Shown here in pieces: positions 32,546 through 37,256 of a stretch of 37,256 bases of DNA. A program made the position numbers and the translations under genes. The notes below the pieces were generated by a model. It was not told the origin of the DNA and ran no database searches. It saw only the letters and a list, made by a program, of their open reading frames with translations. How positions within the stretch are numbered: the first letter of the stretch is position 1; each line of letters opens with the position of its first letter. Source of the stretch: Paraktedonobacter sp034437695 (GTDB taxonomy: Bacteria > Chloroflexota > Ktedonobacteria > Ktedonobacterales > Ktedonobacteraceae); assembly GCA_034437695.1 (NCBI GenBank), contig DAOTTJ010000284.1:1-37256 (forward strand), given 5' to 3'.

Positions 32546-33449
32546 AGATCTTGACGGGATTCTCAATATCCATAAAGAAGTTGGCATGACTTCGCACGAT
32601 GTTGTCGCGAAGGTGCGTAAACTGCTCAAGCAGCGGCGGGTCGGTCATGCAGGAACGCTCGACCCCGCTGCCAGCGGGGTTCTGCCGGTCTGCGTGGGTC
32701 AGGGAACGCGTGTCGCTGAGTACTTGAGCGAGCGCGGCAAAGAGTATCGCGCCAGCATCGTCTTTGGCATCGAGACCGACAGCTACGACGCAGAAGGCGC
32801 AGTGACGCGTACCGCCAGCATCGACGCACTTAACCTTGACCAGATCGTCGCGACCCTGGAGCGGTTCAAAGGTCCACAGATGCAGATGCCGCCGCGCTAT
32901 TCGGCCATCAAAATTCAGGGTCAAGCCGCCTATAAACGTGTGCGTGCTGGGGAAGAGGTAGTGCTCACCGCCCGGCCCATCGAATTCTACCGCCTGGAAA
33001 TCGTCGACTGGCAGAAGCCGGCTCTCACGCTGGATGTCGCCTGTAGCAAGGGGACATATATTCGTTCGCTGGCGTACGACCTGGGACGCGTGCTGGACTG
33101 TGGAGCGCACCTGGGCGGGCTGGTCAGGACGCGCAGTGGACCCTTTCGTCTTGAAGATAGCGTGACCCTGGACGAGCTGGCGCAGGCATTGGAGCGCGAC
33201 GAAATAGCCAGCGTACTCCAGCCGGCTGACAAAGTCCTGGAAGAGTACCCGGCCCTGCATCTCGACGCCCAGGAAGCGCAACGCGTCAGCCACGGGAACG
33301 CCTTTGTCGCCTCTTCACTGGTTGCCAGTGAAGGTGCAATGGCGCGTGTTTACGACGCAACAGGAGCGTTTATCGCCCTTGCCGAGTGGGAACCTCGCCT
33401 GGAGAAGTGGCAGCCCAGGAAAGTCTTTATAGAGGCTCCAGAAGCCTGA
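32538..33449 (+). CDS. truB: tRNA pseudouridine(55) synthase
   Basis: It converts U55 in the T-loop of tRNAs to pseudouridine. The conserved N-terminal GILNIHKEVGMTSHDVV is followed by GHAGTLDPAASGVLP, whose D42 is the catalytic aspartate. Y/R motifs GKEYRASIVFGIETDSYD, RYSAIKIQGQAAYKRVRAGE and CSKGTYIRSLAYDLG also fit. The C-terminal 60 residues probably include a degenerate PUA-like domain. The start ATG overlaps the nrnA stop (ATGCATAA), so the two are translationally coupled. It is the last recognised gene of the nusA-infB operon. Confidence 0.96.
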   Translation: MHKDLDGILNIHKEVGMTSHDVVAKVRKLLKQRRVGHAGTLDPAASGVLPVCVGQGTRVAEYLSERGKEYRASIVFGIETDSYDAEGAVTRTASIDALNLDQIVATLERFKGPQMQMPPRYSAIKIQGQAAYKRVRAGEEVVLTARPIEFYRLEIVDWQKPALTLDVACSKGTYIRSLAYDLGRVLDCGAHLGGLVRTRSGPFRLEDSVTLDELAQALERDEIASVLQPADKVLEEYPALHLDAQEAQRVSHGNAFVASSLVASEGAMARVYDATGAFIALAEWEPRLEKWQPRKVFIEAPEA

Positions 33450-33453
33450 TTAT

Positions 33454-33654
33454 CTATCCTCTTATCTCTCTAAGCGCCAGCCGCTGACGTATCTCGCGGC
33501 AGCGCTTACACCGACAGAAAACCTTAAAGCTCCAGTTTTTATCCTCCTGGTGGACCTCGTCATAGCGGTGTGTATCGACATCCAGACCTTTTTGTCGTGC
33601 CTGTTGACAGTGCTGGCAAGGACAGACTTTTTTGTATTGTGGATCATCCAGCAT
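33454..33654 (-). CDS. Small Cys-rich protein with two CxCxxC motifs
   Basis: This 66-residue protein, convergent with truB with only a 4-nt gap, has C11-x-C13-x2-C16 and C47-x-C49-x2-C52, separated by a charged segment. The symmetric motifs suggest a metal-binding site, probably zinc, or less likely an Fe-S cluster. The sequence is rich in Lys/Arg and may bind nucleic acid. I do not recognise a family. AGGAAAGG lies about 11 nt before the ATG. The regular spacing of the cysteines is unlikely in a chance frame, so I think it is real, but conservation was not tested. Confidence 0.55.
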   Translation of the reverse strand: MLDDPQYKKVCPCQHCQQARQKGLDVDTHRYDEVHQEDKNWSFKVFCRCKRCREIRQRLALREIRG

Positions 33655-33734
33655 ATTTCTTAATACCTTTCCTGAGAAAACTCCATTCAGCAGAGATTAT
33701 ATCCCAGAAACAACAAACAGCGGAAAGATTTCAC

Positions 33735-33791
33735 GTGTGGCAAGGCGTTTTTCAGGCGTATTCCATGCGCCTGAAAAACGCCTTGCCACAC
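33735..33791. other. Perfect 24-bp inverted repeat
   Basis: Arms at 33735-33758 and 33768-33791 are perfect complements around a 9-nt loop. It lies upstream of the small Cys-rich gene and 286 nt beyond truB, and shares the word AAGGCGT with the hairpin at 6856. It could stop read-through from the truB operon or be a repeat element. The rest of 33655-34020 shows no gene. Confidence 0.7.
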
Positions 33792-34020
33792 ACTTTTGAG
33801 TTCAGGGGTGGGGTGGTTTCGCCTTTACTAACAAAAGAGCAAAAAAGAGGTGCAAGGCACCGGCTTGCGCAGAACCGGAAAGTCCGGGTAAATAACGAAG
33901 AGAACCAGACAAACCACCCTTCTGCTGCGTGTGCAAGTGAATGGTGAAACTTGCTCAAATCTGCCGGTCATTCTACTTGACATAACAAAAAATTGATTAG
34001 GGAAGAGAATTCACAAAAAG

Positions 34021-34049
34021 TTGACTCGGGAAAAGCCTGACTGTATAAT
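34021..34049 (+). promoter_or_regulatory. Near-consensus sigma-70 promoter of the acidic repeat protein
   Basis: TTGACT (-35) and TATAAT (-10) are separated by exactly 17 nt. Transcription should start near 34056, giving a leader of about 130 nt. The leader has two small hairpins (CTATCT/AGATAG and GTGAG/CTCAC). Confidence 0.8.
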
Positions 34050-34188
34050 ATTCGTGGGCATAGATTTATCGAAGGAAACAGCCTATCTTTTTGAGATAGA
34101 GGGGTTGAGTGAGACCAATCTTTGCTCACACGGACACCATCATCAGGATCGCAAAATACCATTTTCCATTTTTTATAAAGGAGATCTC

Positions 34189-37100
34189 ATGGCTATGAAC
34201 GAGGCGATTTCACAAATAGTAGAAACGCTTTGTGCAGCTCTCTTAAAAGATGAGAGCACCTTGAGCAATGGGGAAAGAGAACTCCTGGCTGGAGTGCTCC
34301 ATCACGTCAAGGCAGACACAGACACGTCTTCTGAGGTTCAGGATATTGTGACCGCAAAAGTCAGTAATGCCATTAAAAATGTGGTTGTACAGCGCCTACT
34401 GGGGACTATCCAGAGCGCGGTTGTCGAGCACATGTACGAGGCAACGATTGACCTGTCTCCTGTTTCGTTATTGTCCTCGGCTGAGACCACAGTCGTTATC
34501 AATACAAGTGTTCCGATAGATATGCCTGCGGATGAAAGCGGCGAAGAAATTGGTGAAGAGAGCGAATTTCGCGACGAGATTATCGCTGAGTCGGACGCAG
34601 AGATTCTTGCAGAAGTAGTAGAAGAGGCCATAAGCAGTGTAGTAGGGGAAGAACTGGCGGAAGAGATTCTTGCAGAGATAGAAGAGCTGGTAGAAGAGGC
34701 GAAAGAAGAGGGGATTGAGGGCATTTTTGGTGAGATGACGATAGTTATCGGTGAGGAAGAGCTGGCAGAAGCTGGGACAGACGAAGAAGTCTTGGAGGAA
34801 GAGGCCGTAATTGAAGCGGCCGAGGCCATCCTGGAGGCTGCTGCAGAGATTGAAGCCGAGGTGCGCGAAGAAGTTGAAGCCGAGATCTTAGAAGAAGCGG
34901 CTGCTGTTGAGGAGGCTGAGGCCTTTTTAGAGGCGGCAGCGGCATCTGAGGAAGAATTGGCAGCGATCGAAGAGGTCCTGGAAGAGGCCGATGCTATTCT
35001 GGAGCGAGCAGCCGAGGCTGAAGAGCAGCCTTTTGAGATAAAGACTGGTGAACTGGCCGCCGCCGAAGCCGAGCTAGAGGAGATGATCAAAGCCGAGGAG
35101 GAGGAGATTATCGGGGAGGTACTCGCCGAAGCGGTTCTTGAAGAGGTGGTCGAGGAATTGTTGGAGGATATGCTGGAGGTAGAAGAGAGTGAAGCGACGG
35201 CAGAAGCGGAGAGGGCGGCCGAGGAGGAAGTTCTGGAGGAGATCTTAGAAGAGAGTGAAGTGGCGGCAGAAGCGGAGACAGGGGCTGAGGAGGAAATTCT
35301 GGAGGAGATAGAGCGTGAAGCGGAGGTTGAGGAAGCAGCGGCCGAGATAGTGGAATTAAGCGCAGAGATCGAAGCGTTGCAGGAGGCCGAAGCGGTCTTA
35401 GAGGCGGTGGTAGAGGCGGCTGACACCTCGGAGGGAGAGAGCGAAGAGACGAAGGGGGCGGTTGCCGAGTTGGCGGAGGCCGTGAGAGAGATGGTGGCCG
35501 AAGTTGATGTGCTGGTGGAGGCGCAAGAGGCCTTAGAGGCGGCAGAATCGGCGGAGACGGGGAGCAAGGCGGCGGCAGCGGCAGTTGCCGATGCAGTGTT
35601 CGAGCTTGAAATAGAGCTTGAGACCTTGCAAGAGGCGCAAGCGACCTTAGAGACCGCGCTGGATGAGTCGGAGGGAGAGAGCGAGGCGACGACTGAAGTG
35701 GTCGAAGAGATGGTCGAGGCTATCTCCGAGATCAAGGTTGAGATTGAGGCGCTGGTGGAAGCTGAGGCGAAACTGGAAGAGGTCATGAAGTCGTCAGAGG
35801 AAGGGAGTGAAGAGACCGCGGAGGCAGTCGCTGAGATGGCCGACGCCATCGGTGAAGTGGTCGCCGAGATCGCCGTGCTCAAGGAAGCTGAAGCGACCTT
35901 AGAGACAGCGGTGGAGGAGGACTCGGCGACGAGCGAGGAAGCGGTTGTCGAGTTGAAGGAGGAGATTGCCGAGGTCGAGGCTGAGGTCGAGGCATTGCAG
36001 GATGAGGAAGCGACCTTAGAAGCGGTCGTTGCATCGTCTGATATCGCGGATGCGAGCGAGGGGGCAGTCGAAGAGTTGGAAGAAGAGATCGCGGAGGTAG
36101 CGGCCGAGATCGAAGTCTTGCAGGAAGAGGAGATCGCCTTAGAGACGGCGATGGAGTCGGAGGAGGCGAGTGAGGTGAGTGAGGGAGTAATCGAGCAGAT
36201 GGCTGAAGCCGTCAGCGAAGTCGTGGCCGAAATCGAGGTCTTGCGAGAAGCTGAAGCGACGCTAGAGGCGGCGATGGGAGCGACCGAATCGTCTGAGGAG
36301 GGAAGCGAGGCCACCGAAGAGGTAGTCGAGCAGATGGCCGAAGCCGTAGCGGAGGTCGTAGCCGAGATCGAGGCGTTGCAAGAGGCAGAAGCGACCCTAG
36401 AGGCGGTGCTGGAGGCGACGGACTCATCGGAGGAAGAGAGCGAGGCGGCGGTCGCCGAGATAGCCGAAGCAGTCTCCGAGGTTGTGGAAGAGGTTGAGGC
36501 ATTGCAAGAGGCCGAAGCGAAGTTAGAGGCGGTGATCGAAGAGGCGGCCACGCCGGAGGAAGGGAGCGAAGCCACCGAGGAGGCAGTCGAGCAGATGGCC
36601 GAGGTTGTAGCGGAGGTCGTCGTAGAGGTTGGACTGCTGCAAGAAGCCGAGGAGGCATTAGAAGCGGCGTTGGAGTTGGCTGAGGAGGGAAGCGAGACAA
36701 GCGAAGAGGCCGTGGCGGAGATGGCAGAAGTCGTATCCGAGATCAAGGTTGAGATCGAAGTCTTGCAGGAAGCCGAGGCGATGCTGGAGACAGTCATCGA
36801 AGCGGCTGACTCGGTCGGTGAAGATGGAGAGAGCGAGGCCACCGAGGGGATAGTTGTGGAGATGCAGGAAGCGGCCACCGAGGTGATAGAAGAGATAGCG
36901 GCGTTGGAAGAGGCAGAAGCGAGACTGGAAGCGGTCATCGAAGCGGCCGAGGGGAGCGAAGTGACCACGGAAGTAGCCGCCGAGCTAGAGGAAGCCGTCT
37001 CCGGGGTAGTAGAAGAGATAGCGGCGTTGGAAGAGGCAGAAGCGAGACTGGAAGCGGCGCTGGAATTATCGGAGGAGGGCGGCGAGGAAAGCGAAGCGGC

Positions 37101-37256
37101 CAGAGCAGCAGTCGCAGCGGTTGCTGAAGCGGTCAGCGAAGTCGTCGAGGAGATTGCCGCCTTAGAAGAGGCCGAAGAGGCGCTCGAAGCGGCACTTGAG
37201 TCGAGCCAGGATGAAGCTGCTGAGGAAGCGAGCGAAGAAGAGGCAACCGCCGAAGG
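34189..37256 (+). CDS. Giant acidic Glu/Ala-rich helical repeat protein (3' end outside window)
   Basis: The frame opens at ATG 34189, with AAAGGAG 5 nt upstream, and has no stop in 1022 codons to the window edge. Residues about 1-110 are unique and ordinary in composition (MAMNEAISQIVETLCAALL...). The rest is dominated by Glu, Ala, Val and Leu; the final 640 residues contain only about 14 Lys or Arg, so the protein must be extremely acidic. From 35377 a motif of the type EIEALQEAEATLEA recurs at least 15 times with spacings of 38-47 residues, mostly 41-45. The units are joined by Ser/Gly/Glu-rich linkers such as SSEEGSE. Each unit looks like one long amphipathic helix. There is no signal peptide, membrane segment or known domain. 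A structural, scaffold or cation-binding role is possible, but function is unknown. Confidence 0.9.
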   Translation, partial: MAMNEAISQIVETLCAALLKDESTLSNGERELLAGVLHHVKADTDTSSEVQDIVTAKVSNAIKNVVVQRLLGTIQSAVVEHMYEATIDLSPVSLLSSAETTVVINTSVPIDMPADESGEEIGEESEFRDEIIAESDAEILAEVVEEAISSVVGEELAEEILAEIEELVEEAKEEGIEGIFGEMTIVIGEEELAEAGTDEEVLEEEAVIEAAEAILEAAAEIEAEVREEVEAEILEEAAAVEEAEAFLEAAAASEEELAAIEEVLEEADAILERAAEAEEQPFEIKTGELAAAEAELEEMIKAEEEEIIGEVLAEAVLEEVVEELLEDMLEVEESEATAEAERAAEEEVLEEILEESEVAAEAETGAEEEILEEIEREAEVEEAAAEIVELSAEIEALQEAEAVLEAVVEAADTSEGESEETKGAVAELAEAVREMVAEVDVLVEAQEALEAAESAETGSKAAAAAVADAVFELEIELETLQEAQATLETALDESEGESEATTEVVEEMVEAISEIKVEIEALVEAEAKLEEVMKSSEEGSEETAEAVAEMADAIGEVVAEIAVLKEAEATLETAVEEDSATSEEAVVELKEEIAEVEAEVEALQDEEATLEAVVASSDIADASEGAVEELEEEIAEVAAEIEVLQEEEIALETAMESEEASEVSEGVIEQMAEAVSEVVAEIEVLREAEATLEAAMGATESSEEGSEATEEVVEQMAEAVAEVVAEIEALQEAEATLEAVLEATDSSEEESEAAVAEIAEAVSEVVEEVEALQEAEAKLEAVIEEAATPEEGSEATEEAVEQMAEVVAEVVVEVGLLQEAEEALEAALELAEEGSETSEEAVAEMAEVVSEIKVEIEVLQEAEAMLETVIEAADSVGEDGESEATEGIVVEMQEAATEVIEEIAALEEAEARLEAVIEAAEGSEVTTEVAAELEEAVSGVVEEIAALEEAEARLEAALELSEEGGEESEAARAAVAAVAEAVSEVVEEIAALEEAEEALEAALESSQDEAAEEASEEEATAE

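Noticed and set aside
33968..34162. Minus-strand frame of 64 codons in the leader of the acidic repeat gene
   Set aside because: It covers the promoter and leader of a better supported plus-strand gene and has no ribosome binding site.
34338..36968. Minus-strand open frame of 876 codons, rich in Ser, Ala and Thr
   Set aside because: It is antisense to the acidic repeat protein. Glu/Ala codons read backward give Ser/Ala-type codons with few stops. The plus frame has a promoter, a ribosome binding site and a non-repetitive start; this one has none.
1..37256. tRNA, rRNA and prophage or integrase genes
   Set aside because: I looked for tRNA-like cloverleaf words, rRNA blocks and integrase motifs and saw none; this was by eye and is not a formal scan.

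Overview
This is a bacterial chromosome window of medium-to-high G+C, with housekeeping genes interleaved with accessory genes. The gene mix suggests a Chloroflexota bacterium of the Ktedonobacteria type: an actinobacterial-style xylose isomerase, an XRE-NB-ARC-TPR regulator, HTH/GAF-type paralogues, a PP2C phosphatase with membrane segments, and an IF2 with a long Gly/Pro/Arg-rich N-terminus. This assignment is an inference from protein style and was not tested by a search.

Layout. Positions 1-322 hold copies of a structured intergenic repeat. A minus-strand cluster follows: homoserine kinase (thrB), threonine synthase (thrC) and a polytopic GT39-like glycosyltransferase. Divergent from it is a WecA/TagO-type lipid-linked sugar-phosphate transferase. 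A 25-bp hairpin separates that gene from a translationally coupled minus-strand pair, a membrane-anchored concanavalin-like protein and a PP2C phosphatase. Next come a CheY-like regulator (-), an MFS exporter (+), xylose isomerase (+), a Rieske oxygenase (-), a Gfo/Idh/MocA oxidoreductase (-) and a NarL-type regulator (-). A 1033-residue HTH-NB-ARC-TPR protein (+) follows, with three 11-bp-phased direct repeats in its promoter. After it lie a divergent PRPP synthetase (-), an acyl-CoA dehydrogenase (-) and two paralogous HTH/GAF-like regulators (-) with a MITE-like element between them.

From 25.8 kb onward there is a plus-strand transcription/translation cluster: nusA, rnpM(ylxR), infB, rbfA, nrnA, truB. 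It has a good sigma-70 promoter in front of nusA. rimP and ylxQ are absent. A 568-nt non-coding, structured stretch with its own promoter-like sequence precedes infB. A small convergent Cys-rich protein follows truB.

The last 3 kb are the most unusual part. A near-consensus promoter and a good ribosome binding site drive a frame that stays open to the window edge (at least 1022 codons). It encodes an extremely acidic Glu/Ala/Val protein with at least 15 helical repeats of 38-47 residues. The long open frame on the opposite strand is a compositional shadow.

A second theme is a family of intergenic repeats found at 31-275, 13286-13463, 21437-21665 and 24476-24636. They share a hairpin-forming core, but their ends differ; some ends carry inverted repeats, and one copy also has a flanking direct repeat.
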